A stretch of 64,000 nt of DNA, taken from contig JAFRRD010000036.1 of the NCBI GenBank assembly GCA_017428265.1, positions 33,224 to 97,223 of the forward strand, written 5' to 3'. Source of the DNA: Lachnospiraceae bacterium (GTDB lineage: Bacteria > Bacillota > Clostridia > Lachnospirales > Lachnospiraceae). The notes below the pieces were generated by a model. The model made no database searches, was not told the origin of the DNA, and worked only from the letters and a program-made list of their open reading frames with translations. The position numbers and the translations under genes were made by a program. Shown here piece by piece: positions 7,513 through 17,512 of the stretch (within the stretch, counting starts at the first letter, position 1; every line of letters starts with the position of its first letter).

Positions 7513-10158
7513 ATGGTCTCACCCATGATGCAGATCTATCTGGATACGAAGGAGAAATACAGGGACTGTATTCTCTTTTACCGTCTCGGGGACTTCTACG
7601 AGATGTTTTTTGACGATGCCCTGACGGCTTCGCGGGAGCTCGAACTCACGCTGACGGGCAAGGACTGCGGCATGGACGAGCGCGCGCCGATGTGCGGCGT
7701 TCCGTGGCACGCGGCGGACATTTACATCGACAAGTTGGTCAAAAAGGGCTACAAGGTGGCCATCGCCGAACAGATCGAGGACCCGAAAAAAGCAAAAGGG
7801 ATCGTCAAGCGCGACGTGATCCGCGTGGTCACGCCCGGGACGAACATCAGTTCCGCAGCGCTGGAAGAGACCAAAAACAATTATCTGATGAGCGCGGCCG
7901 CAATGGACCGCAGCTTCGGCCTGGCGGTGACGGATGTCTCCACCGGCGAGTTTTTTGTGACCGAGGTCACGGGGACCGGCGCCCTGATGGATGAGATCAG
8001 CAAATACGGGCCGAGCGAGATCGTCTGCAACGATGCCTTCCTCATCAGCGGGGCGGATACCGAAGAAATCACGGGCCGGCTCAGGATCGTCCTGAACAGC
8101 CTGCCCGGCAAATACTACAGCGAAAATGCAGCGAATCAGGCGCTGAAGGAGCATTTTAAAGTTGCCAGCACAGAAGCGCTTGGACTGAAAGATTATCCGG
8201 CCGGTGCGGCGGCTGCAGGCGCGCTGCTTTTATATTTGCAGGAGACGCAGAAAAACAGCCTGCAGCACATCACGGCGGTAAAGAGCTACCGGCCCGGCAA
8301 TTACATGCTGATCGACAGCGCGACGAGGCGGAACCTCGAACTCGTCGAGACCATGCGCGACAAGAACAAGCGCGGGTCGCTGCTCGGCATTCTGGACAAG
8401 ACCAGCACGGCCATGGGGGCGCGGCGCCTCCGGAGCTTCATCGAGCAGCCGCTGCTCGACAAAAAGATGATCGTTGCCCGTCAGGACGCGGTGGAAGACC
8501 TCTGCCGCAACCTGATGGACAGGGAAGAACTGAGAGAGTATCTCGGACCGATCTACGACCTGGAACGCCTAATCGGGCGAGTGGCCTTCGGCACGGCCGG
8601 CCCGCGCGACCTGATCGCGCTGAAGATCTCGCTGCAGATGCTTCCGGCACTGAAGCAGACGCTCGGCCTTTTCTCCGCGGCGCTGCTGAAAGAACTGAAT
8701 GACGACATCGATCCGCTGGAGGACATTGCCTCGCTGCTCGAGGCGTCAATTGAAGACGATCCGCCCCTTTCCCCGAAGGAGGGCGGCGTGATCAAGGCCG
8801 GCTACAGCGAGGAGATCGACCGCCTGAAATCGGCCTCCACGGAGGGCAAGAACTGGCTTCTCGCCCTGGAACAGGAGGAACGCGAACGCACCGGGATCAA
8901 GACGCTCAGAGTCAAGTTCAACCGGGTCTTCGGTTACTGCATCGAAGTCACAAATTCTTTTAAGGACATGGTCCCGGACGACTACATCCGCAAGCAGACC
9001 CTGGTCGGCGCGGAACGCTACACCACGCAGAAACTGAAGGAACTCGAAAGCACGATCCTGGGCGCCGAGGAACGCAACACGGCGCTGCAGTATGACCTGT
9101 TTTGCGAGATCAGGAGCAGCGTGAGTGCCGAGATGCTGCGCCTGAAACGGACCGCGGAAGCTGTGGCGACCCTGGATGCGCTGGTGAGCCTGGCCCTCGT
9201 CGCTGACCGGAACCGCTACGTGCGCCCGAAGATCAATGAAAAAGGCCTGATCGACATCCGCGGCGGCCGCCATCCGGTCGTTGAAAAGATGCTGCAGGGC
9301 GAGGCCTTCATTGCGAACGACACGCTTCTCGACAATAACGAGAACCGCTGCAACATCATCACCGGCCCGAACATGGCCGGCAAATCCACCTACATGCGCC
9401 AGACGGCGCTGATCGTGCTGATGGCGCAGATCGGCTCCTTCGTGCCGGCGGAAAGCGCGGATATCGGCCTGGTTGACCGGATATTCACCCGTGTCGGCGC
9501 GGCGGACGACCTCGCGGCCGGCCAGTCCACCTTCATGGTGGAAATGACGGAAGTCGCCAATATCCTCCGCAACGCAACGAAGAGGAGCCTGATCATCCTG
9601 GACGAGATCGGCCGCGGGACGAGCACCTTCGACGGCCTTGCGATCGCCTGGGCGGTCGTGGAACACGTGTCCGACCCGAAACTGCTCGGCGCGAAGACGC
9701 TCTTTGCCACGCATTACCATGAACTGACCGAACTGGAGGGGAGCCTCCAGGGCGTGCGCAACTACTGCGTTTCGGTCAAGGAGCAGGGTGAGAGCATCAT
9801 TTTCCTCCGGAAGATCATTCCGGGCGGCGCCGACCGCAGCTACGGCATCCAGGTCGCGCGGCTCGCGGGCGTCCCCGAAAGCGTGCTGAAGCGCGCAAGG
9901 GAACTTGTCGAAGAACTGTCCGACGCGGACATCACGGCGCGGGCAAAGGAGATCGCGAAGACCGAAGGCAAGGCCGCGAAGGCGAAGACCGTCAAGCGGC
10001 CCGACGAGGTCGACCGCGGCCAGATGAGCCTCTTCGGCGCGGTCACCGACGACGCCGTGGTCGAGGAGATCAAAAACCTTCCGCTCGAGACCATGTCCCC
10101 GATCGAAGCCCTGACAACGCTCTACCGGCTGCAGAACGACCTGCGTAACAGAGTATGA
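7513..10158 (+). CDS. mutS: DNA mismatch repair protein MutS
   Basis: An 881-residue mismatch sensor. The Phe-x-Glu mismatch probe is present (GDFYE, F28 and E30). The ATPase has Walker A GPNMAGKST at 618-626, Walker B LDEIGRGTST (D697) and the ATHYHE switch. Near the C-terminus, GQMSLFG fits a beta-clamp binding motif. It recognises mispairs after replication and hands over to MutL. It lies 44 bases after miaB and 55 before the aminopeptidase, all in the same direction, so one transcript is likely. All expected domains (I-V) are present and the length is normal. Confidence 0.97.
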   Translation: MVSPMMQIYLDTKEKYRDCILFYRLGDFYEMFFDDALTASRELELTLTGKDCGMDERAPMCGVPWHAADIYIDKLVKKGYKVAIAEQIEDPKKAKGIVKRDVIRVVTPGTNISSAALEETKNNYLMSAAAMDRSFGLAVTDVSTGEFFVTEVTGTGALMDEISKYGPSEIVCNDAFLISGADTEEITGRLRIVLNSLPGKYYSENAANQALKEHFKVASTEALGLKDYPAGAAAAGALLLYLQETQKNSLQHITAVKSYRPGNYMLIDSATRRNLELVETMRDKNKRGSLLGILDKTSTAMGARRLRSFIEQPLLDKKMIVARQDAVEDLCRNLMDREELREYLGPIYDLERLIGRVAFGTAGPRDLIALKISLQMLPALKQTLGLFSAALLKELNDDIDPLEDIASLLEASIEDDPPLSPKEGGVIKAGYSEEIDRLKSASTEGKNWLLALEQEERERTGIKTLRVKFNRVFGYCIEVTNSFKDMVPDDYIRKQTLVGAERYTTQKLKELESTILGAEERNTALQYDLFCEIRSSVSAEMLRLKRTAEAVATLDALVSLALVADRNRYVRPKINEKGLIDIRGGRHPVVEKMLQGEAFIANDTLLDNNENRCNIITGPNMAGKSTYMRQTALIVLMAQIGSFVPAESADIGLVDRIFTRVGAADDLAAGQSTFMVEMTEVANILRNATKRSLIILDEIGRGTSTFDGLAIAWAVVEHVSDPKLLGAKTLFATHYHELTELEGSLQGVRNYCVSVKEQGESIIFLRKIIPGGADRSYGIQVARLAGVPESVLKRARELVEELSDADITARAKEIAKTEGKAAKAKTVKRPDEVDRGQMSLFGAVTDDAVVEEIKNLPLETMSPIEALTTLYRLQNDLRNRV

Positions 10159-10213
10159 AGTGCACGGATAACGTTTATCTGACAAATCTATTCATAAAAG
10201 AGGAGAATACGAC

Positions 10214-11497
10214 ATGAGCGACAAACTGCAGGAAATGCTGGATTTCATCCATGAGAGCCCCGTGTGCTTTCAGACGGCCGAAAATGTGAAAAAGCGGTTG
10301 CTGGAGGCGGGCTATACCGAACTGACGGACCTTGACGGCATCAAAGCCGGCGGGAAGTATTTCATGACCCGCAACAACTCCGCGGTGATCGCCTTCCGCG
10401 TGCCGAAGGGCAAGGTAAAAGGCTTCATCATCTCGGCTGCGCATTCGGATTCTCCCTGCCTGAAGATCCGCAACAAGGCGGAACTTGACGGGCTGTATGT
10501 GCGGCTGGACGCCGAGCGCTACGGCGGCATGATCAATGCGAGCTGGGTGGACCGCCCTTTATGCGTTGCCGGCCGCGTGATGGCCCGCACGAAGAAGGGC
10601 GTGGCCGTCCGCCTGGTCGATCTGAAGAAAGACATGGCCGTGATCCCGAACGTCGCGATCCACATGAACCGCGGAATGAATGACTCGGTCAAATATGACC
10701 CGGCCCGGGATCTCGTCGCGGTCTACGGCGAAGCGGCCAACAAGGGGAAATTCTACGAAGAGATCGCTGAAGCTGCCGGCTGCAAAGCGGAGGATATCAT
10801 CAGTTCCGACCTGTATCTCTACAACAATCAGCCCGGCACGGTCTGGGGCCCGGCCGGCGAATATGTTTCCTCGCCGCGTCTGGACGACCTCGCCTGCGTC
10901 TTTGCCTGCACGGAAGCCTTCCTGACGGCAAAAAAGACCGACCGCATTCCCGTGCTCTGCGTTTTTGACAACGAGGAGATCGGCTCCGGCACCAAGCAGG
11001 GCGCCGCTTCCGACTTCCTGCCGCGCATCCTTCTGGGTATCAGCCGCGGCCTCGGCCTTTCCGAGAACGCCCATTACGCGCTGCTCGACAATTCCTTCTT
11101 CCTGTCCTGCGATAACGGCCACGCCAAGCACCCGAACCATCCGGAAATGGCCGATACGAACGAATACCCGGTCCTGAATGGCGGCATCGTGATCAAGCAT
11201 TCGCCCCGCTACGCGACCGACAGCGTGTCCTGCGCAGTCTTTACCGAGATCTGCACCCGTGCGGGTGTGAAGCTCCAGAGTTATGCGAACCGGCCCGACA
11301 TTGCGGGCGGCGGCACGCTCGGCCTGATCGCGGACACCAAGACCCCGGTCTTTACGGTCGACATCGGCATTGCCCAGCTGGCTATGCATTCCTGCTTCGA
11401 AACGATGGGCAGCCGCGACCTGGAGAATTTCATCCTCGGCGTCAAGGCGGCTTACGAAGCGAAACCCGATTTTTCATCCGAAGGAGTCGATTTCTAA
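10214..11497 (+). CDS. M18 family aminopeptidase
   Basis: A 427-residue dinuclear-zinc aminopeptidase of the M18 (aspartyl aminopeptidase/ApeB) family. Metal ligands and catalytic residues can be seen in AAHSDSP (H77, D79), SPRLDDLACV, VFDNEEIGSG and the late MHSCFETMG. It removes N-terminal residues, often acidic ones, from peptides in the cytosol, and members usually form large tetrahedral assemblies. AGAGGAG precedes the start. Its position between mutS and mutL is unusual for function but normal for transcription: its stop codon abuts the mutL start with no gap, so mutL is probably translationally coupled to it. Confidence 0.92.
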   Translation: MSDKLQEMLDFIHESPVCFQTAENVKKRLLEAGYTELTDLDGIKAGGKYFMTRNNSAVIAFRVPKGKVKGFIISAAHSDSPCLKIRNKAELDGLYVRLDAERYGGMINASWVDRPLCVAGRVMARTKKGVAVRLVDLKKDMAVIPNVAIHMNRGMNDSVKYDPARDLVAVYGEAANKGKFYEEIAEAAGCKAEDIISSDLYLYNNQPGTVWGPAGEYVSSPRLDDLACVFACTEAFLTAKKTDRIPVLCVFDNEEIGSGTKQGAASDFLPRILLGISRGLGLSENAHYALLDNSFFLSCDNGHAKHPNHPEMADTNEYPVLNGGIVIKHSPRYATDSVSCAVFTEICTRAGVKLQSYANRPDIAGGGTLGLIADTKTPVFTVDIGIAQLAMHSCFETMGSRDLENFILGVKAAYEAKPDFSSEGVDF

Positions 11498-13522
11498 ATG
11501 GCAAAGATCCATGTACTGGATGATCAGACGATAGACCAGATCGCAGCCGGCGAAGTGATCGAACGGCCGGTCTCGGTCGTCAAGGAACTGGTCGAAAATT
11601 CGCTGGACGCGGGGGCGACGGCCGTTGAGGTCGAGATCCGCGGCGGCGGGATCGAACTGATCCGCGTGAGCGACAACGGCTGCGGCATTCCCGCGGAGGA
11701 AGTGCCGACGGCCTTTGCGCGGCATGCGACCAGCAAGATCACGGATGCCGAAGACCTGTTTGCCCTGCATTCGCTGGGCTTCCGCGGTGAGGCGCTTTCG
11801 AGCATCGCTTCGGTTGCGCGCGTCGAACTGATCACGAAGACAGCGGAAGAGGAAGCAGGCTGCCGCTACATTATCGAGGGCGGCACCGTGCTGAGCGAGG
11901 AGGCGGCTCCGGCGCCTGTCGGGACCACCTTCATCGTGCGAGATCTCTTCTTCAATACGCCCGTGCGGCGGAAATTCCTGAAGTCCGCGCAGACCGAGAC
12001 CTCCTACGTTGCGACGCTGATGGAGCAGCTCTGCCTTTCCCGGGCCGGCGTTTCCATGAGCCTCGTCGCCGACGGACGGACAAAGCTGCGGATCGGCGGT
12101 TCCTATCAGATGAAGGACGTCCTGTTCACGCTTTACGGCCGCGAAACGGCGGAAATGATGCGTCCGCTGGACTACGAGGAGAAGGGCATCCGCGTCTTCG
12201 GCTACATCGGCCTGCCGACCCTGTGCCGCGGCAACCGCAGCATGGAACTGACCTTCGTGAACGGCCGCTTCATCAAGAGCCCGCTGCTCATGCGCGCGAT
12301 CGAACAGGCCTACCACGGGCTGACGATGCAGCACAAATTCCCCGTCGCCGTGCTCCAGATCAGCATGGACGCCTCCCTGCTGGACGTGAACGTCCATCCG
12401 ACGAAGATGGAAGTGCGTTTCCGGCAGGAAAAGGAGATCTTCGACGTGGTCTACCACGCGATCCGGGAAACGCTCTTTGCAAAGGATCTGATCCCCGAAG
12501 TGAAGGCGGAGGAGAAGCCGGAAAAGAAGGCGGAAATGCCTGTGCCGCCCGAAGGGGCAGGAAAGCCCGGGACTGCCGCAGCGCCTGAAACGGCGAAAAA
12601 GGCCGATAAAGCGTCTCAGACAGAGAATCAGGCGCCTGCCCCCGAAAAACCCGTTCCTGACGAAATGAGCGGCCTTGTGAAGGCAAAGGAACGCGTGATG
12701 GATGAAGCGGAACGCGCGGCTGGGACCCCGGACGCTGCTGCGGTAAAACCTTTTGCCGCAGAGATCCCCGTTCCGGCTGAACACCGTGCAGCGGAACCGA
12801 TCCGCGACGACCGGAGTGCCTACCGGGAAGAAAAGGACCGGCGCCTGCTGGAGCAACTTCTGCGCGAAGAGATCGAATATCCTGCCAAAGGCGGATCCGC
12901 CGCCGGCAGAGAGGAAGCCCGCATCGTGGCTCCCACGCAGAAGGCTGAGGATTTCCGCCTGATCGGCCAGGTCTTCGAGACCTACTGGCTGATGGAATAT
13001 AAGGGCTGGCTCCTGATCGCCGACCAGCACGCCGTGCACGAGAAGATCCTGTTCGAGCGGACCATGAAGTCACTTGAAACCAGGACCGTGACCGTGCAGC
13101 AGCTCCTGCCGCCCATGCTCCTGACCCTGAACGCCGCGCAGCAGCTGACTTATTCGCAGTACGCGGACAGCTTTGCGAAGCTCGGCTTTGAGATCGAAGC
13201 CCTCGGCGGACGCGAGATCGCCGTGAGCGGCATCCCGGACAACCTGTTCGGCCTGGACCAGCAGAGCCTTTTCCTGGAAATGCTGGACGAACTGGCCGAT
13301 GACCGTTCCCGTACGCCAAACCGGACGCTCGAAGCGAAGGTCGCGATGATGAGCTGCAAGGCTGCAGTCAAAGGCAACCAGAAACTGTCCTTTGCCGAGG
13401 CCGAAGCCCTGCTGAAAGAACTGCTGACGCTGGACAATCCCTATGCCTGCCCGCACGGCCGGCCGACGATGATCCGCTTCAGCGAGACCGAACTGGAGAA
13501 GAAATTCAAGAGGATCGTATGA
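11498..13522 (+). CDS. mutL: DNA mismatch repair protein MutL (nicking type)
   Basis: A 674-residue GHKL ATPase. N-terminal motifs are ELVENSLDAGA, DNGCGIP and GFRGEALSSI. A low-complexity Pro/Glu/Ala/Lys linker spans about residues 330-475. The C-terminal domain has DQHAVHEKILFE (from about residue 508), matching DQHA-x2-E-x4-E, the endonuclease signature of MutL proteins from organisms without MutH. It also has CPHGRPT near the end, another conserved metal-site motif. So it can nick the daughter strand itself. The start directly follows the aminopeptidase stop, and its end overlaps miaA by four bases (ATGA), which suggests translational coupling on both sides. Confidence 0.97.
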   Translation: MAKIHVLDDQTIDQIAAGEVIERPVSVVKELVENSLDAGATAVEVEIRGGGIELIRVSDNGCGIPAEEVPTAFARHATSKITDAEDLFALHSLGFRGEALSSIASVARVELITKTAEEEAGCRYIIEGGTVLSEEAAPAPVGTTFIVRDLFFNTPVRRKFLKSAQTETSYVATLMEQLCLSRAGVSMSLVADGRTKLRIGGSYQMKDVLFTLYGRETAEMMRPLDYEEKGIRVFGYIGLPTLCRGNRSMELTFVNGRFIKSPLLMRAIEQAYHGLTMQHKFPVAVLQISMDASLLDVNVHPTKMEVRFRQEKEIFDVVYHAIRETLFAKDLIPEVKAEEKPEKKAEMPVPPEGAGKPGTAAAPETAKKADKASQTENQAPAPEKPVPDEMSGLVKAKERVMDEAERAAGTPDAAAVKPFAAEIPVPAEHRAAEPIRDDRSAYREEKDRRLLEQLLREEIEYPAKGGSAAGREEARIVAPTQKAEDFRLIGQVFETYWLMEYKGWLLIADQHAVHEKILFERTMKSLETRTVTVQQLLPPMLLTLNAAQQLTYSQYADSFAKLGFEIEALGGREIAVSGIPDNLFGLDQQSLFLEMLDELADDRSRTPNRTLEAKVAMMSCKAAVKGNQKLSFAEAEALLKELLTLDNPYACPHGRPTMIRFSETELEKKFKRIV

Positions 13523-14466
13523 TGAAAAAGCCCCTGGTGATCCTGACCGGCCCGACGGCGGCCGGAAAAACTGCGCTTTCCCTCGCCCTGGCTGAAGCAG
13601 CCGGCGGCGAGATCATCAGCGCGGATTCCATGCAGGTCTACCGGGGAATGGATATCGGGAGTGCGAAGCTTTCGGAGAAAGACAGACGCGGCATCCTGCA
13701 CCATCTGCTGGACGTGAAGGACCCGTCGGAAAGCTTTGACGTCACGGAATTCGTCCGCCTGGCCGGGGAGGCGGGGGAAGGCATCTATGCTAGAGGCCAT
13801 CTGCCGATCCTGGTCGGCGGGACGGGCTTTTACCTGCAGGCCTTCCTGAAAGGGCTGAACTTCGAGGAAGGCGATCCCGACACCGCGCTCCGGGACGAAC
13901 TGAACGCGCTGGCGGAGAGGAAAGGAAGAGACGCTGTCTACGCCTTGCTGCAGGCGGAAGATCCTGAAGCTGCGGCTGTGCTCCATCCGAACAACTTAAA
14001 GCGTGTCATCCGCGCGATCGAATACCGCCGCCTGACCGGCCGCTCGATCAGCGAGGCCAATAAGGAACAGCAGGAGACGGACTCCCCGTACAACTTTGCC
14101 TATTTCGTGCTGACACTGCCGCGGGAACAGCTCTACGCCCGCATCGATCGGCGTGTGGACGAGATGTTCGACGAAGGCCTCGTTGATGAGGTGATCCGGC
14201 TGCGGGAGAGCGGCCTGGACAGCGGCTCGACCGCCCTGCAGGCGATCGGCTACAAGGAAGTCATCGACGCCCTGGACGGCCGCTGCACGATGGATGAGGC
14301 CCGCGATGCCGTGAAACTCGGCACCCGCCATTATGCGAAACGGCAGCTCACCTGGTTTCGCCGGGAGAAGGATGTCATCTGGCTGGACAAGAGCCGTTTT
14401 GCGGACGACGCTGCCATTCTGGCGGAAATGCTCCGCATCCTTCGCGAAAAGGAAATATTGCCCTGA
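13519..14466 (+). CDS. miaA: tRNA dimethylallyltransferase MiaA
   Basis: A 315-residue enzyme that transfers dimethylallyl from DMAPP to A37 of tRNAs reading U-starting codons. The P-loop GPTAAGKT is at 11-18. SADSMQVYRGMDIGSAK holds the catalytic and substrate contacts, and LVGGTGFYLQA and the TRHYAKRQLTWFR block near the C-terminus are typical. The first ATG overlaps the mutL stop; a second ATG follows immediately at 13522 and could equally be used. It is the last gene of the cluster. There is no hfq downstream, and the promoter for rplU begins after about 60 bases. Confidence 0.97.
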   Translation: MMKKPLVILTGPTAAGKTALSLALAEAAGGEIISADSMQVYRGMDIGSAKLSEKDRRGILHHLLDVKDPSESFDVTEFVRLAGEAGEGIYARGHLPILVGGTGFYLQAFLKGLNFEEGDPDTALRDELNALAERKGRDAVYALLQAEDPEAAAVLHPNNLKRVIRAIEYRRLTGRSISEANKEQQETDSPYNFAYFVLTLPREQLYARIDRRVDEMFDEGLVDEVIRLRESGLDSGSTALQAIGYKEVIDALDGRCTMDEARDAVKLGTRHYAKRQLTWFRREKDVIWLDKSRFADDAAILAEMLRILREKEILP

Positions 14467-14525
14467 AAAGCGTTGATTTTCCCGCGAAAAACGGCAAAAA
14501 AACGTGATTTCGGCGCAAAAACCGC

Positions 14526-14554
14526 TTGACAATGCGGTTTGCGAGATGTAATCT
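14526..14554 (+). promoter_or_regulatory. promoter of rplU-rpmA
   Basis: TTGACA (14526-14531), a 17-base spacer, and TAATCT (14549-14554). Confidence 0.75.
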
Positions 14555-14559
14555 ATTAA

Positions 14560-14649
14560 GGCTTGCGGCAAGCCGCAATACCGCACGGCGGGGTTTGAAG
14601 CGCCATACGGCCACCGAAACCGGCGAGAATAGAATCAAGGAGGGGAACT
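14560..14649 (+). promoter_or_regulatory. structured rplU leader (possible L21 leader)
   Basis: About 90 transcribed bases precede rplU. They contain GGCTTG-CGG-CAAGCC (14560-14574) and further GC-rich complementary pieces (CGGCGGGG ... CCACCG, CCGGCG). The position fits the autoregulatory leaders known before rplU in Firmicutes, but I could not match a consensus by eye. Confidence 0.35.
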
Positions 14650-14958
14650 ATGTACGCAATTATTGCCAATGGTGGTAAGCAGTACAAGGTGCAGGAAGGC
14701 GACCTGCTCCGCGTTGAGAAGATCGACGTGGCGGAAGGCGATTCCTACGTATTTGATCAGGTCCTCGCGTTAAGCGACGGCGAGATGGTGGTCGGCAATC
14801 CGACGGTGGACGGTGCCAGCGTGAAGGCGACCTGCACGAAGCAGGGCAAGGGCCGCAAGGTCATCGTTTACAAGTACAAAGCCAAATCCGGCTATCACAA
14901 GAAACAGGGTCACCGTCAGCTCTTCACCGAATTCAAGGTCGATGAGATCGTTCGCTGA
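14650..14958 (+). CDS. rplU: 50S ribosomal protein L21
   Basis: A 102-residue L21 with the canonical start MYAIIANGGKQYKVQEGD, the VGNPTVDGA turn, and the KSGYHKKQGHRQLFT block that contacts 23S rRNA. AAGGAGGGG precedes the start. In most Firmicutes the next gene is prp, encoding the L27-processing protease; here rpmA follows after only 26 bases. It is the first gene of a two-gene transcript closed by a strong terminator. Confidence 0.98.
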   Translation: MYAIIANGGKQYKVQEGDLLRVEKIDVAEGDSYVFDQVLALSDGEMVVGNPTVDGASVKATCTKQGKGRKVIVYKYKAKSGYHKKQGHRQLFTEFKVDEIVR

Positions 14959-14984
14959 TCGCGTAAAAGACAGGAGGAAACATC

Positions 14985-15266
14985 ATGGCTCATAAAAAAG
15001 GCGTAGGCTCTACTAAAAACGGAAGAGATTCAGAGGCGAAGCGTCTTGGCGCGAAGCGTGCGGACGGACAGTTTGTCCTGGCCGGCAATATCCTTTACCG
15101 TCAGCGCGGAACCAAGATCCACCCCGGTGAAAATGTCGGCCGCGGCGGCGACGACACTCTGTTTGCCCTGGTAGACGGCGTGGTTCGTTTCGAACGTCTC
15201 GGCAAGGACCGCAAACAGGTCTCGGTGTATCCGAGGGAAGAAAAGGTTGCGGAAACTGCGGAGTGA
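14985..15266 (+). CDS. rpmA: 50S ribosomal protein L27 without the Firmicutes N-terminal extension
   Basis: A 93-residue L27 that begins directly with [16 protein letters not shown], the mature form that reaches the peptidyl-transferase centre. Firmicutes L27 normally begins with a short extension ending in FFA or LFA that is cleaved by Prp. Here an in-frame TAA lies 24 bases above the ATG and AGGAGG sits at normal distance, so no extension is encoded. The 26-base gap to rplU also leaves no room for prp. The rest of the protein ([23 protein letters not shown]) is standard. The two absences fit each other. Confidence 0.97.
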   Translation: MAHKKGVGSTKNGRDSEAKRLGAKRADGQFVLAGNILYRQRGTKIHPGENVGRGGDDTLFALVDGVVRFERLGKDRKQVSVYPREEKVAETAE

Positions 15267-15280
15267 TCTGATCCCTGATA

Positions 15281-16661
<1,381 letters not shown>

Positions 16662-16670
16662 GACCGACAG

Positions 16671-17417
16671 ATGGAGCATCAGCTTTTGCGAACCGAAATG
16701 CTTCTGGGCCGGGAATGCCTGGAGCGCCTGAAAAGCTGCCGGGTGGCCGTTTTCGGCCTCGGCGGCGTGGGCGGCTATGCCGCGGAAGCGCTGGCGCGCA
16801 GCGGGATCGGGGCTCTGGACCTGATCGATCCGGACCGGATCGCCCTGACGAACCTGAACCGGCAGATCCTGGCCCTTCATTCGACAATCGGACAGTACAA
16901 GACGGAAGCGGCCGAGGCGAGGATACATGACATCGCGCCGGACTGCAGCGTCCGCACTTACAACATGTTTTTCCTGCCGGATACGGCGGACAGCCTTGAT
17001 TTTTCGGCATACGACTATGTGATCGATGCCGTCGATACCGTGACCGGAAAGCTTGCGATCGTCCAAAAGGCGCAGGAAGCCGGCGTTCCCGTCATCTCGG
17101 TCATGGGGACAGGCAACAAGCTGGATCCGTCGAAGCTGCACGCTGCGGACCTTTACGAGACGGAGGTCTGTCCGCTGGCCCGCGTCATGCGCAGGGAGTG
17201 CAGAAAACGCGGGATCGAAAGCCTGCGCGTCGTTTATTCGACGGAAGAACCGGTCCGGCCGGAAAAGGATCCGGATGCTGACGGCGAAAAGCGGCCGGAA
17301 AGTTCCGTCCCCGAAAAGCGTCAGAAGGATGTGCCTGGCTCTTCGGCCTTCGTTCCCGCGGCTGCCGGCATGATCGCCGCTGCGGAAGCCGTCCGCACGC
17401 TCTGCGGCAGGCAATAA
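16671..17417 (+). CDS. tcdA: tRNA threonylcarbamoyladenosine dehydratase (TcdA-like)
   Basis: A 248-residue E1-like adenylyltransferase of the ThiF/MoeB fold. It has the nucleotide-binding loop GLGGVGGYAAEALARSGIG (about 23-41), the LTNLNRQI arginine finger block and DAVDTVTGK. The tail lacks the paired CxxC zinc motifs of ThiF/MoeB, and the order fits the YgdL/TcdA group, which cyclises t6A37 to ct6A in tRNAs reading ANN codons. No ubiquitin-like sulfur carrier is encoded nearby, which also argues for TcdA over ThiF. It follows obgE after nine bases and probably shares its transcript. A variable linker with GEKRPESSVPEKRQ lies near the C-terminus. Confidence 0.85.
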   Translation: MEHQLLRTEMLLGRECLERLKSCRVAVFGLGGVGGYAAEALARSGIGALDLIDPDRIALTNLNRQILALHSTIGQYKTEAAEARIHDIAPDCSVRTYNMFFLPDTADSLDFSAYDYVIDAVDTVTGKLAIVQKAQEAGVPVISVMGTGNKLDPSKLHAADLYETEVCPLARVMRRECRKRGIESLRVVYSTEEPVRPEKDPDADGEKRPESSVPEKRQKDVPGSSAFVPAAAGMIAAAEAVRTLCGRQ

Positions 17418-17451
17418 CGCTGTCATTAACCTGCTGTTGCCGAAAAAAGAC

Positions 17452-17480
17452 TTGCATATCACCCCTTACGGGGCTAAAAT
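17452..17480 (+). promoter_or_regulatory. promoter of gltX
   Basis: TTGCAT (17452-17457), 17 bases, and TAAAAT (17475-17480). The spacer holds CCCC-TTAC-GGGG (17462-17473). Confidence 0.7.
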
Positions 17481-17512
17481 ATAAGACAAATTTTGATTGA
17501 TGGAGATGCACT

